64,000 nucleotides of DNA from Armillaria gallica (GCA_037576215.1 JBANDB010000006.1:1612001-1676000); one strand, 5' to 3'. Shown: positions 26,542 to 38,517, numbered from the stretch's first letter. Program-made: numbers and translations. The notes: a model not told the origin generated them from the letters alone.

Positions 26542-28560
26542 ATGACATCCCAGGATAAGGATGCGCTGGGCTCGCTGGACACCATGCTGAAGAAGACGGC
26601 CAGTTCGACATCGACAGACCCATTGCTTCCCGACGAACTGACCTACCTCATATCTGCTTTTCTTCCATCCCGGCCCACCGATGACAGATCCAAGGCTTTC
26701 CTTGTTCTATCAGCCTTTTGTCAAGGTGTTCGAAAAGGACACACAGACAAAGGGCAGCAAATGGAGGCAGCAACAGAATCACTGGCGAAAGTGTTTTTCC
26801 CGTTAATGCTACCTCATCTCGAGGAAACCGTAGAAAAGGACCTTCTGATTGGGATTTCGTTTCTCACATCATTATTCCAAGTGGATTGGCAATCCGCATC
26901 TTTCATATTCCAGCAGGACGGTGTACTCGAGTTGATTATGGACAGCGTTGACCTCAATCCATCCGCCGAATTATCTCTTCATGTCGCACATCTTCTCAGC
27001 CAGGCCTGCGGGTACAAGCCCTGCCGAACCATCTTTCCTCCCCAGACAACAAAATGGCTTGAATTCATGTTGGGTCCGTCACAAAGTACACCTGTCCGTG
27101 CTGCCGCTACCATAGCCCTCATCAAATTGTCCAGAGGCAGCGCCTCAGACAATGCCGATGTAGCGGGGGAAAACAATACTCATATTCACAAAAAGGATGA
27201 CGAACTTGCAGCTGCAATGAAAAACATGGTTATCTCTGGTGGCGACCACTCTTCCATCGCAGACTCCGTTGAGGGATTGGCGTATTTGAGCATAGACCCT
27301 GTTGTCAAAGAAATTCTGTCGCAAGATTCAGATTTCTTGAAAGCGCTCTTTGCGTCTGTACCTCGACGCAGACGTGATTACACTGCAGAAACACAATCTT
27401 CCCTCGTATACGGTGTCGTACTTATCATATCCAACCTATGCGCCTATCGACCGCATCTGACCGAAGAGCAGAGTCAGATGGAGAAATTGAGGCGTATGGG
27501 GAAGGCCAACTCTCAGTCGAGTGGGGACTCTCCGCTGAATGACGATGAAAAAGTCAAAGGGAGAATACGGAAATTGATGGCAAATGGCGTTTTGGACGTT
27601 TTTCCAGCTGCTTTAGCCGGATCGGATAGTCAGGGAGTACGCCTGGGCATCGGAAAAGCATTGCTCAGCATCGTAACAGACAAAGAGAATCGGGGCCATG
27701 TTCTTCGCGCTGGCGGTGCCAAGGTCCTGCTGAAGATCATAAAGTTTTCGGTGTCTCTTGCCACATCGACGAGCCAAACCGCAGCACTAGATCCAGTCTA
27801 CCTTGAATCCATACAAGCACTGTCCAAATTGGCCATCACTGCCTCTCCGGTTCAGGTTTTTGGGCCGAACGACGGTGCGATATATGACATCATTCGTCCC
27901 TTCTCCCTCGCACTCCAGCACTCCTCCAATTTACTATTACAGAAGTTCGAAATACTCATGGCTCTTACCAACTTGTCTTCCCATAGCGCAGAAGTAGCCT
28001 CTCGTATAGCCGATTCGGAAGGATTGCTTAACAGAGTTGAGCTGTTGCTTCTGGAAGACCATGTTCTAATCCGGAGGGCATCCATGGAACTCATCTGCAA
28101 TCTTATAGCGGGGTCCGAGAAAGTCTTTGAGCGATATGGGGGCGCGAGTGGCAATAGTGGTGTGAAGTCAAAGGTCCAAGTCTTGCTCGCATTGTCAGAT
28201 GTGGAGGATATTCCGACGAGATTGGCTGCTTCCGGTGCTCTTGCAACTGTCACGACAGAGTTAGGAGCTTGTCAAGCACTTCTGGACCTGCAGCGAGAAC
28301 GACATCGCGCAGTCCCGATTCTTGCGCAGCTTATCGATCCTTCTACGGACCCGGAGGCTGTGGACAGTGCCGAGAATCATCCAGGACTACTTCATCGTGG
28401 GGTGGTCTGCGCTCGCAATATTCTCGCCAATATAGACGATTCTAATGTTCTTAGTCAGATCCTACAGGACGCGGGGACTGCAGGTTTGACCAAGGCGTTG
28501 GTGAATATTGTGAAGACGAGTCCGATCCCCAAGTCGTCCAGCCTGCTGCGGAAGCCTTGA
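26542..28560 (+). CDS. UCS-domain myosin chaperone (UNC-45/She4/Cro1 family)
   Basis: UCS proteins fold and stabilise myosin motor domains. This single-exon gene encodes 672 residues. The ATG at 26542 (MTSQDKDALGSLDTMLKKTA) is the first one in the frame. The whole chain is armadillo-like helices: HVAHLLSQACGYKPCRTIFP, VRAAATIALIKLSRGS, LVYGVVLIISNLCAYRPHLT (the usual start of the UCS core), VRLGIGKALLSIVTDKENR, HVLRAGGAKVLLKIIKFS, LLQKFEILMALTNLSSHS, HVLIRRASMELICNLIAGSE, RLAASGALATVTTELGACQA and HRGVVCARNILANI near the end. No N-terminal TPR region is evident, as in fungal rather than animal members. It lacks introns, unlike its neighbours. The next gene on the same strand, 254 bp downstream, is class I myosin, a probable client. 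Confidence 0.85.
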   Translation: MTSQDKDALGSLDTMLKKTASSTSTDPLLPDELTYLISAFLPSRPTDDRSKAFLVLSAFCQGVRKGHTDKGQQMEAATESLAKVFFPLMLPHLEETVEKDLLIGISFLTSLFQVDWQSASFIFQQDGVLELIMDSVDLNPSAELSLHVAHLLSQACGYKPCRTIFPPQTTKWLEFMLGPSQSTPVRAAATIALIKLSRGSASDNADVAGENNTHIHKKDDELAAAMKNMVISGGDHSSIADSVEGLAYLSIDPVVKEILSQDSDFLKALFASVPRRRRDYTAETQSSLVYGVVLIISNLCAYRPHLTEEQSQMEKLRRMGKANSQSSGDSPLNDDEKVKGRIRKLMANGVLDVFPAALAGSDSQGVRLGIGKALLSIVTDKENRGHVLRAGGAKVLLKIIKFSVSLATSTSQTAALDPVYLESIQALSKLAITASPVQVFGPNDGAIYDIIRPFSLALQHSSNLLLQKFEILMALTNLSSHSAEVASRIADSEGLLNRVELLLLEDHVLIRRASMELICNLIAGSEKVFERYGGASGNSGVKSKVQVLLALSDVEDIPTRLAASGALATVTTELGACQALLDLQRERHRAVPILAQLIDPSTDPEAVDSAENHPGLLHRGVVCARNILANIDDSNVLSQILQDAGTAGLTKALVNIVKTSPIPKSSSLLRKP

Positions 28561-28814
28561 AGTACTTGATCAAAAAATCAGGATGACATGTATTGTGTAC
28601 ATATGACAAGAATAAAATTGTTGTAGTTTTATTTGAAGCTGCGATCGGTGCTGCTGTTACTGTGCTCTTCTCACGGCAGTTACCGCTTTTGGCCGAATAC
28701 TAATTATCCTGTAACTCTGTACTCTGACATTTACACTCACTACGTCGTTACTATTCCCGTCTCTCACGCGCATCCGTGCTCTACAGAGCCACACACTACA
28801 AGGGAACGACTAAT

Positions 28815-31800
28815 ATGGTCTGGCGTCTCGCTATCCATCGCTCAATGTCTTCTCACCGTCGTTGCAGGCACCATCCAAGAAGGCGGGGAAGAAGGTAACT
28901 CCCGCCCCCAAGAAGGGTGGTGGCACGGGGAAGGTCGCCAAGGTGCTCATCATTATCATGGCATGCAGGCCCTCCATTGACAATTTCCACAGGCCGACTG
29001 GAAAGAAGGCTTCAAGAAGAAGCAGGTCGGCGTTTCCGACATGACACTGCTCACGACCATCAGCAATGAAAGTATCAATGAAAATCTTCAAAAACGATGG
29101 ACGAATGCTGAGATATATACCTATATTGGCGCAGTGCTGATCTCTGTCAATCCTTTCCGCGGTTGGGATAATTCCTCATCATTTCGACTTTTGTGACGTT
29201 ACTAAAGCAACATTCTATCAGACCTTGGCATATACTCCGAGGACATGCTCCAAAAGTACAAGGGGAAGAACAGGCTTGAGGTTCCTCCCCATGTCTTTGG
29301 TATCGCCGAATCTGCCTACTACAATATGAATGCCTATCACGAGAATCAGTGTGTTATCATCTCAGGAGAATCCGGTGCTGGCAAGACGGAAGCAGCGAAA
29401 CGCATTATGCAATACATCGCTGCTGTTTCCGGAGGACAGGACAGTAGTATTCAGGAGATCAAAGGATATGGTGCTGGCCACGAATCCATTGCTGGAAAGT
29501 TTTGGCTGTGCGAAGACGTTACGAAATAATAATTCAAGTCGCCATGTAAGTCCATCAACTCAATCAACATGCTCCTGTTGATAGTTTATCAGGGCAAATA
29601 CCTAGAAATCATGTTCAACGCTCATGGAGAGCCCATTGGTGCTCAGATCACCAATTATTTGTTGGAGAAAGGGCGTGTTGTTGGGCAGGTCGAGAACGAG
29701 AGGAATTTCCACATATTCTATCAGTTCACGAAAGCTGCCACAGACGAACAACGTGGTGAGTGGTTCGCCGTCTACGACAATCAAACTATTGACCCTGCCT
29801 TCAGAGGCGTTCGGTCTCCAGGGACCTGAAGCATATGCATACACAAGTCTCAGTAATTGTCTGGAGGTTCAGGACATCAATGATGCACACGATTACAGTG
29901 AAACTATTGTAGAGTTTTGAAATTACGCTTACGGCTGCCGGTAGTCTAATGTCATTCTAGAAAGCTATGGACATTATTGGCCTAGATGCAAATGAGCAGA
30001 ACGAAATATTTCGTATGCTGGCCATTATACTATGGCTCGGTAACGTTCAATTCGAAGAGAAAGATGACGGTAATTCGCAAATTGCCGACACAAGCGTCAC
30101 GGACTTCGTTGCATATTTGATGGATGTCGACGCCTCAAGCGTGGTCAAGGTCTTGACGAGCAAGATAGTCGAGACTCAACGTGGGGGACGCAGAGGCTCA
30201 GTGTACGATGTACCACTCAATCCTGCACAAGCCAGCTCAGGCCGAGACGCGCTTGCGAAAGCAATCTATAACAATCTCTTTGAGTGGATCGTGTCCAGAG
30301 TCAATGTGTCAATGAAACCCCGCTCAGCAACATCGCAAGTCATTGGCATTCTGGTACGTACTTGGGTTTCATAATCGAAGTACGTCTTACAATCTCGTTG
30401 CCATAGGATATCTTTGGGTTCGAGATTTTCGAGGTTTGCATCTCACGATACATTTCTTCGTAGCCTTCTGATTTTTTGCGACTACAGGACAACTCCTTCG
30501 AGCAGCTGTGCATCAACTATGTCAATGAGAAGCTACAGCAGATCTTCATTGAATTGACGTTGAAGACCGAGCAAGAGGAATATGTTCGCGAGCAGATCAA
30601 ATGGACGCCTATCAAGTATTTCAACAACAAGATTGTGTGCGACCTCATCGAAGAACGTCGTCCCCCTGGCATTTTTGCTGCTCTCAATGACGCATGTGCC
30701 ACCGCCCACGCGGACCCTGCTGCTGCGGACAACAGTTTCGTACAGCGTACTTCCATGCTGTCATCGAATCCTCATTTCGAAGCACGAGGATCGCAGTTTT
30801 TGGTCCGCCACTATGCTGGTGATGTCATGTATAATGTATCTGGCATGACAGACAAGAACAAGGATTCACTCGTCAAAGACTTGCTCGATCTGGTTGCTTC
30901 TAGCACCAATCAGTTCCTGCAGACACTGTTCCCAGATCGCCCAGATCCAAATAGCAAGAAGCGACCCCCAACAGCCGGAGACAGAATCAAAGTAGGTCTT
31001 TTCTTTGCTCTTAGAATTTATACCTAACAGTAGCGCTAGGCTTCCGCTGGTGCGCTTGTCGACAATCTGATGAAGGCGAAACCATCTTACATTCGAACAA
31101 TCAAGCCCAATCAGAATCGTAGCTCTTCAGAATATGACATCAAGGCCATTTTGCACCAGATCAAGTATCTTGGTTTGCAGGAAAATATTCGTGTTCGTCG
31201 GGCCGGTTTTGCATATCGTAACACATTTGAAAAAATGGTTGAACGGTTCTATCTTCTCTCCCCCAACACTTCATACGCTGGCGAGTATACCTGGCAAGGT
31301 GACTCGAAGTCTGGTTGTGAGCAGATTTTGAAAGATACCGGTATAGCGAAGGATGAATGGCAAATGGGGGTGACGAAAGCTTTCATCAAAAATCCTGAAA
31401 CTGTACGTTTGGTGGTTTCAGCTGTTGTTTACCTGCGTGCCTTACACATCCTCTACTAGCTCTTCGCACTCGAAACGATGCGTGATAAGTACTGGCACAA
31501 CATGGCTGCTCGTATTCAGCGCGCCTTCAGGAATTACATGCGCTATAAGCATGAATGTGCACGACGTATACAACGCTTTTGGAAGAACAACAAGGAGGCT
31601 CTTGTTTATGCTCAAGTTCGGGATTATGGACATCAAATTCTTGGTGGAAGAAAGGAACGACGACGGTTCAGTTTGTTGTCCTATCGGCGCTTTATGGGTG
31701 ATTACCTCGGCATCAATGGCAAAAATGACCTTGGACTAGAGATTGCGGCTCCTTGTAACATCGGCAGTAAGCTCGCGCTCTCAAGCATAACTGTCAGAAA

Positions 31801-33500
31801 TATACTAACATGATTTTCAAGACGACGAAGTTACCTTCAGCGGTAGAATACATCTACTTGTCTCGAAAAGTTTCTACAAACCAAGTAAACCTAGTCCTCG
31901 CTTCATCGTCGTGGTAATTTGTCATTTCCACGAGCACATGTCATGCACTAATCGATTGGGTATAGACTCAGAAAGCTGTTCACATTGTTATCGCTCGGAA
32001 TAAAGAAGGCCAAACACAGCAGATGTTAGAGCGCAAGATTCCACTTGTAACAATCAAGAGCATTGCGATGTCAAATCTGAGAGATGACTGGATGGTATAG
32101 GCTCTTCCTTTCACCTAGATTCTTGATGATCTCACGTAGTTGAACAGTGCTTGAACGTGAATGCTTCAGAAGAGGGCGACCCGGTTTTCAGTTGTTACTT
32201 CAAAACGGAGCTTGCAGCCAATCTAATGCAATTGACACACGGCAGTATTACACTGAACATTGGACCGACGTGAGTTCATTTTTCGTGTCGACTGTACGCG
32301 TGTTCCTCATGCCATTTTAGAATTGATTATGCTAAGAAGAAAGAGAAACGAGCACAGATTACTGTGGCCCGAGACGAGACCATCAAGAAGGACGATGTAT
32401 ACAAAAGCCACACTGTACGCGTGCCCTCGGGTGAACCCGCAGGCAGTCTGTCGCGACCTCCAGCCAAGCGAAAGGCAGGAGTCGTTCGTCCTATCACTCA
32501 GGGCAAGCTGTTAAAGGCGGGAGGTCCATCCGTAAGTGCCAACTATCTCTTCCTCCCCCGACCACCCAATTTTCTCTCTAGAAACTTAGTGGCAACAGAC
32601 CGAAACCTACTGTCCGAACTTTACCCGGAAAGGTTGCTTCTCCTGTCTCTGTTGCTACATCCACACCAACGCCAACGCCAAAGCCTAAGCCTAAGCCAGC
32701 ACCCTCCAGTGTGACATCGTCCAATGGCTCACGGCCACCTCCCGCACCTCCCCGTAATGTCGCGCCTCCTCCGCCGCCTCCGCCTGCTGCCCCTGCAGTA
32801 CCCATGTATCGTGCTAAATTTGCATTCGAGGGACAAGAGGGTGAAATGTTGCTGAAGAAAGACGACCTCGTTGAACTAGTCGAAAAAGACGATAATGGAT
32901 GGTGGCTAGTGAAGAAGGATGGCGTTGAAGGCTGGGCGCCATACAATTACCTTGAATTAGAAGCACCCAAGGCCGCACCTGCACCACCCCCTCCCCCACG
33001 AGCCCGAGCACCACCCTCCGCTCCTGCTGCAAAGCAAGCACCTGTTCCAGCAACCAAGGCCTCATTGCATTCAGTAACAGCCAACGCCTCAGCCAAACCT
33101 GTTTCAGTCTTTCCCGGAATGGCAGCTTCGAACGGGTCGACGACCCCGTGGAAGAAACAGGTATCGACTTCGTCTTCGACACCGGATGATTCTCCTGGAA
33201 ATTCTCGGCCTTCAAGCGCATTAGCCGGTAGAGCTCCACCGCCCCTTGCCGCCAAACCCAAACCCCCGGTTGTAGCAGCAAAGCCTGCTCCGAAAATACC
33301 CGGAAAACCGCCTATTCCGACAGCTTCTAGACCCAATGTTGGCGCACCTCCTCCTGTGCGTTCGGGTGGTATATCCCAGGCCCCGGGAGGCCAATTGGAT
33401 CTAGCGGCAGCTGTACGTTCTTTTCTTGTCATTTCGTATGTTGCGCTGATGATGATTTTAACAGCTGGCTAAGCGGGCTCAGAGGATGAAAGAGGACTGA
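28815..33500 (+). CDS. MYO1: Class I myosin (MYO3/MYO5 type)
   Basis: An actin-based motor of endocytic patches. The best model has ATG at 28815 directly followed by a 50-nt intron, then [18 protein letters not shown]. The motor contains the P-loop [20 protein letters not shown], switch I (NNNSSRHGKYLEI), switch II/relay ([20 protein letters not shown]) and the TEDS-rule Ser in [12 protein letters not shown], a target of PAK kinases. IQ motifs read [20 protein letters not shown] and [12 protein letters not shown] basic TH1 lipid-binding tail covers about 31.7-32.5 kb. A Pro-rich linker leads to an SH3 domain ([40 protein letters not shown]). Another Pro-rich segment follows and the protein ends [12 protein letters not shown] see no terminal acidic Arp2/3-binding motif with Trp. 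A one-base excess at 29464-29465 breaks the frame at [17 protein letters not shown]; likely an error. Confidence 0.93.
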
Positions 33501-33837
33501 GGGAATTTCTGTAACATCTTTTACAACTCTACTGCCCAATACATACCCACATTATCGTACCATAGTGGAATAGACTGTACTAGAATAGGCTTAGCATGCA
33601 TTCATTACATGACACATGTAGTAGGAAATTAGGGTCCTTCGCTCAATGCCTCGTTTAAATTTTAAGAGGGTCTTGGAATAACTCTACATGTCACTTGAGC
33701 GTTGCCTGGAAACTGTACAAGGTAGATGGGTCATAGCATGCAAATAAATAACACGAAAACGTCTACTGGGGGGGTCGTAAGTAAAGATGCTACATGGCAG
33801 GAAATCGAGAACGGGAAGGAGGCACTGCACTGTTTCC
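33501..33837. other. Convergent 3' region, myosin I / coiled-coil gene
   Basis: About 340 bp between two convergent stops. It contains AATAAA-like sequence near 33745-33755 (minus or plus unclear) but no coding frame or repeat. Confidence 0.35.
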
Positions 33838-35657
33838 TTAAGGTGAATGAGTGACTAGAATAGGTGGTGGAGGGCTGGAGGAAGGCGACGGTATCGTCAG
33901 AGCCTCAACCTCGTCCTCAGAATCGAACGTCTCACCGCCAATGGACGCACCATCCCGACCTGGTGTACTGGCACCAGTCTTGATGTCGCCATCTCCCGGA
34001 GGGTCAGCTTCGTGGTCTCGCCAATTCTCTACTTCCTCTGCGCTCAACACCTTTGCACCGCTCTTGGTCTCAAAGTCCGAAGGTTTCGTCTCCAGGGCTT
34101 GCTTGGCCGCCTGTAACAGATTATCCAGCAACAGCTTGACGTGCAAGTAGGTTTCGTCCCCTGCCTCTGGAGGGACACCTTCCCCGTCCTCTCCTTCATC
34201 TTCGTCTTCCTCGGTATCGTCCTTGTCCATCACCTGCTTGAAAGCCTGCGGCGGAAGAATCAACCTCGACTCGCGAAGCTTTCTCTTCAAATCACGTATT
34301 TCCTTGGCCTGTCTATGCTTCGTAGCCTCCAGCGTAACATTGATAGCGAGCAAAGACCGGTTGCTGATTTCCAAATCCTCAATCTGCCCCACAAACGTCA
34401 GTGGACAAATTACAACTCCAAGAACAGGCGCACCTTTCTATTAGATTTAGCCTCGGCCCTGACTTTCCGTTCCGCTTGATGTTCGAGATCTGTCTCCTCG
34501 TCATAGCTATCGCCGTCGAAATCATCATCATCATCAGCGGCGCCGAACTGCATCAAGGCTTCAATGCCACCACGCAGATTGGCACCATTCTGCTTGGTGG
34601 ATGCGCTGTGCTGACTATCGGCAGAATCAGCGCGGGAAGATCGGGAGACTGAGGATCGCGAAGAAAATGACACCGCAGATGTAGGAGGCGATTGGGGTGG
34701 TAGAGGTATTGTCGTAGGATCGACCTTTGTGTTAAAAGTCGTCGTACTGTAATTAATCTGTGAGTCGTCCCTAGGAGCGAATGATTGGTAGTGGTGGTTG
34801 GCTGTGGATGATGGGATACGAACAGAGCCATAACGGTAGGGGTTGGCAGCTGGGACTGCCGTTGTTATTGGGTATAATGAATAGTCCGGGGTAGTTGAAG
34901 ACGTGTTTGTTGAACTCAAGGAGACACCTGAGGATATTGACGGGGTACGGTTCCGGCCGTTAGCGGGACGCGATATAGGCTGAGGCGGCGATGGCGAGAG
35001 AAAATCATGCGGCTTGGCTAGCCTGGTGATCTTGGACTTTATCCTGGGCGCGCCATCGCCCCGTATCGCGTCGGTGTCGGTAAACGTGTCTGATGAAGGC
35101 GAGCCGTAAGGAGTCTGCAGTGGAAGACTTAAAGTAGACCCGTTCGACGTAAATGAGATTGCCGATGCAGAACGTCTGTGAGGACTGCCTCCGCTAGATA
35201 GCGATGAGGGTTTGGTAGAGGGTTGGTAGGGTATGTTGGGTGTACTTGGCGTTGAGTTGGATTCCAGAGGTCGAATATTTGATCTGACGGCAGTTATCCT
35301 TGCTTTTGGCTGTCCGAGTGTGCTGTTACTTGGAGTCGGCCGTATTGCTGCTGGAGAGCCCGCTCTGGAAGGCGTACTGAGCCCATTCGAGACGGTACTG
35401 ATGATCTTGGGCTTGCGCACGAGTGAATTTGGAGTCGCTGAGCTGGTCACCTTGGCCTTTGGGCGCAATGGGGGCCTGGGAGACGCTGTCGACTGGCTTT
35501 GAGAGGCGTGGCCGAACGTGTCGTGGTAGCAAATCTCGAGCTCGTCGATGGTTCGTTGGTGCCATTGTAAAGCTTTACTGTGACCTGGAGGAGGATAAGT
35601 GCTAGAGAACGCCATTGAGAATGACAGACGTGCCTTTCTCTTCGCTTCACCATCCAT
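33838..35657 (-). CDS. Ser/Pro-rich protein with C-terminal coiled coil, unknown function
   Basis: Two exons encode about 590 residues. Exon 1 (35657 to about 34437) starts MDGEAKRKARLSFSMAFSST. An N-terminal block with LQWHQRTIDELEICYHDTFG looks structured. A long low-complexity Ser/Thr/Pro stretch of about 300 residues follows, then an acidic run (AADDDDDFDGDSYDEETD). Exon 2 carries a predicted coiled coil: IEDLEISNRSLLAINVTLEA, KHRQAKEIRDLKRKLRESRL, followed by acidic and Pro-rich sequence ending ILVTHSP. The intron has clean GT/AG ends. I do not recognise the family. A cytoskeletal or scaffold role would fit the architecture, but that is only a guess. Single long reading frames on exon 1 without a break support a real gene. 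Confidence 0.75.
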
Positions 35658-35847
35658 GAAAATGGGCGGCAGCGTCTAGGAGGAAGTAGGGCGCGATGAT
35701 GGTGAAATGCAGAAACGCTTGGTATGCACAATTACGGAAACGGTAATTTCCGCTGTCAACAATTGCTCTCACCGTTTGCTTGTAATATATACTTATCACT
35801 CACTTCAGTCGTGCGTCCGTTTTCTATGCACCTTCTAATCCGACGGT

Positions 35848-36195
35848 ATGGACATCACGAACATAGTCACAGAGAAAGCGGCTAAGCCACCGCATCCATC
35901 TAACCTACTGTACTATTTCGTTCAATTCGAACGACACGCGTCACAGCCAATGATGATGCTCATTCCTCATTTCAAACCCTCCGGTGTCCCAGGGTACTCA
36001 GGCACTCATGTATCCATACAAGGTAGGTACATAGCGCGACCGTTAGACTTTCCATACTATCTCCCATCAACGCTAGTGCTTGGCCAAACGACACGAGGTT
36101 TGCGGCCTATCCCGGGTGCGAGCCATGGTGTCAAGATGATGACTAGAGCAACGGCCTACGCCGGGGGAGAACTGTACATTACCTCCTATCCATGA
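35848..36195 (+). CDS. Hypothetical 115-residue open frame
   Basis: ATG to TGA, no intron, starting MDITNIVTEKAAKPPHPSNL. It lies 190 bp from the divergent start of the coiled-coil gene, a spacing used by real gene pairs here. No domain, signal or membrane segment is recognised. Codon use is unremarkable. It may equally be chance. Confidence 0.22.
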   Translation: MDITNIVTEKAAKPPHPSNLLYYFVQFERHASQPMMMLIPHFKPSGVPGYSGTHVSIQGRYIARPLDFPYYLPSTLVLGQTTRGLRPIPGASHGVKMMTRATAYAGGELYITSYP

Positions 36196-38202
36196 ACCTT
36201 AAATAATGAATCATCAGACAGGAAGGACTACGGAGCACAAGAAAAAACAGAAAGGATGTTATCTCCTATTAATAAGTACATGATGCATCCCCAATCGTAG
36301 CAGCCTCCTCGTCTGGCATAATATTCAGTAATCGACAGTCGAATGAGTATCGCAGGTCAACAAAAGTAACACAACGACAGCTAATTGAACCTGAGCACGG
36401 AACAACGACTTGGATCGACCCAGCGCACAAGCTTGAGTAATGTCGCTTCCCGGAGCCCTATAGATGGGGTGAAGTACACCTCCCACAGTCCTGGTGTCTC
36501 ATCGCAGTGCCCATAGAGCAGCTAGAGATACTGACATGCAGGAGAACAGTCTTCCGAGGGCGTTCAAGGTCTAGAGAGCGTGGAGACGTGAAGGAACGAT
36601 ACCCAACGACGACCTGAGTCAAGACCGTATGTCTGGCTAGTTATTTCGACATGCTCGGCCCCCGGTCGCTGGCGCCCTGGGTAGAGGCGTCAGGCTAAGA
36701 CCACGAACATTTCCAGGTCCGAGCTCCTGTCGAGGATGCAGTCCAAAGCTAAAGTTTCGAATCCGGCGTCATCCGGGTAATCTGCGAGCCATCCATCAAA
36801 CCAAACGCTCTCAGGGCTATATGCAACGTCTTGCAGCACACAGAGAGGCTTTTCAGATCTGAGGAGGCGAGAACTTGGGCCCAGGAAGCAAATCGCGGTT
36901 AGGTGACTGGCATCGCCCGATAAGAGAGTGACCTGGATTGGTCGTCGATGATGTGGCTAAAGGTGTTCACAAATATCGCCTGCTTCTTTCGAATGTCATT
37001 GGCAGGCACTTGGAGTCGCCACACGCTCGGAAGTAGTGGACCCCAAGAGCACTCTGACTCTTGCGGACCCGAGTTGCTCATCATCATCATCATCATCATA
37101 TTACACGGCATGGTCCGCTGTAGAAACGGCCGCGGCGTACAGTACAGAAAGCTAGCTAGGAAATCTATATACGGTACTACCCAACACACCCACAGGCGAC
37201 GAGCTCGCCGTTTTTCAGGCTGTAGATCGCAAGCAGTGTGAGAGGCTCGAGAAACTAGTATTCGCTCCAAAAAGCGCCGCCGGTTATTGCAGAATAATGA
37301 ACAGCCAAACAGATGGATGCAGGAGTTTTAGCCGAGCGGTAAAAATAACTAGCCTCGTGAAAGTGATCGACTAAATCACTTGGCTGACAAATCCGGCCCG
37401 GCGGCCGGACGGCAAGTTACAGAGTTTAGAGTTTAGAAAACCGGTATAAAGAAACTATGTAGTTGCACGTGAGTAACCTGAGTCCGTCCACAGAAAAAAA
37501 AAAGTGAACCGAGGCAGGTGAGGCGGAGATCAAGCAGAATGGGGCCGCCCGTAGGGGAATTGTGACTTGGGTGCAGCGTGTGTGGACAGAGGATTGCTGT
37601 GGCCACGCATTCCACTTTAACAAAGCAAGGGAGGAAATATTACTATAGATGAACCGTCCCGTCATGCATCGGGCGGAAGATCATAGCACAATCCTGAGAC
37701 AGACATGTCTATTCATTAGCTAAAGGAGTGAATTGGGATCCCAGGAGCGCTAGAGGGAGGCGCAAGGAGGGCTTCACAGGATAGCAGGACCGAGATGATG
37801 GTGGTTCGAAATACCATGAGTACAGCGATATCTATCCACTGCAGACTATGCGTACAGAGTGGGCCGGTCCAGTAGACAGAGGAGTAAATGCCAGGTCCTT
37901 CAGTGAAGGGAGGAGGCTATTTACAGGAAATCGCCACGGATGAACTTCGTTTCTGAAGTAAGATGAAAGGAAGGCGTGAATCATTGCAAATGGTCCGGCA
38001 TGCCTGACGGTACGGTGCCATGTAATGATGAGATGAGATGCAGTGGCGGAACTAGGGCTCGATACCACTAGACCAAGTAGGCGTTGCAGTGATCGCAAAT
38101 AGAGGCTATCTAACCATTTACGTCGCGGGTGGAAGACGAGAGTAAGGCTGGGTATATCTAAATTTGGACATCATGTGACACGGCAGGGAGTGTCGAAAGT
38201 CC
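36196..38202. other. 2-kb non-coding accessory region
   Basis: No convincing gene. The longest frames (minus strand 36899-37270; plus 36948-37241) are back-to-back readings of the same stretch and include a Met or Ile run made by a TCA microsatellite. A tRNA-like scrap lies at 38041-38080. Otherwise nothing recognisable. Confidence 0.4.
37078..37098. repeat. TCA trinucleotide microsatellite
   Basis: Seven tandem TCA units in non-coding DNA. The run creates a poly-Met reading on the minus strand in a spurious open frame. Confidence 0.8.
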
Positions 38203-38305
38203 ATGGAGAGGTGGGATGGTGATGAGAAACAGCATCAAAGTCATTGCGTCACTCAGCCGGAAAGAGCGAAAAAGTGGCTATATAAGGTTCGTGGAAAAAC
38301 GCCCG
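38203..38305. repeat. Direct repeat, copy 1 (103 bp)
   Basis: This copy is repeated 212 bp downstream at 38415-38517 with only three differences over 103 bp. It includes a TATATAAGG motif near 38279-38287. The start-to-start distance shows a 212-bp unit whose second copy is incomplete. No open frame is shared. It may be promoter-like DNA from a mobile element or a local tandem duplication. Confidence 0.85.
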
Positions 38306-38414
38306 GGTCTAAAATATGCTATCTACGGTCAAAGATTTCGCTCTTTTTGGGCCTCAAATATGCTAATTTCCGGACAAACCTTGGCGGGAGCTTCCCGGGG
38401 CCTGCTCAATGTCA

Positions 38415-38517
38415 ATGGAGAGATGGGATGGTGATGAGAAACAGCATCAAAGTCATTGCGTCACTCAGCTGGAAAGAGCGAAAAAGTGACTATATAAGGT
38501 TCGTGGAAAAACGCCCG
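38415..38517. repeat. Direct repeat, copy 2 (103 bp)
   Basis: Second copy of the repeat at 38203-38305. The three differences are all transitions (two G to A, one C to T reading from copy 1 to copy 2). The sequence past this copy is AT-rich and unrelated to the spacer of copy 1. Confidence 0.85.

Noticed and set aside
36899..37270. 123-residue minus-strand open frame with a Met run
   Set aside because: The Met run is the TCA microsatellite; an equally long plus-strand frame covers the same DNA. No motif.
37325..37400. Possible tRNA (TAGCCGAGCGGT motif)
   Set aside because: The D-loop-like motif is present, but no matching acceptor stem, anticodon arm or T-loop could be folded.
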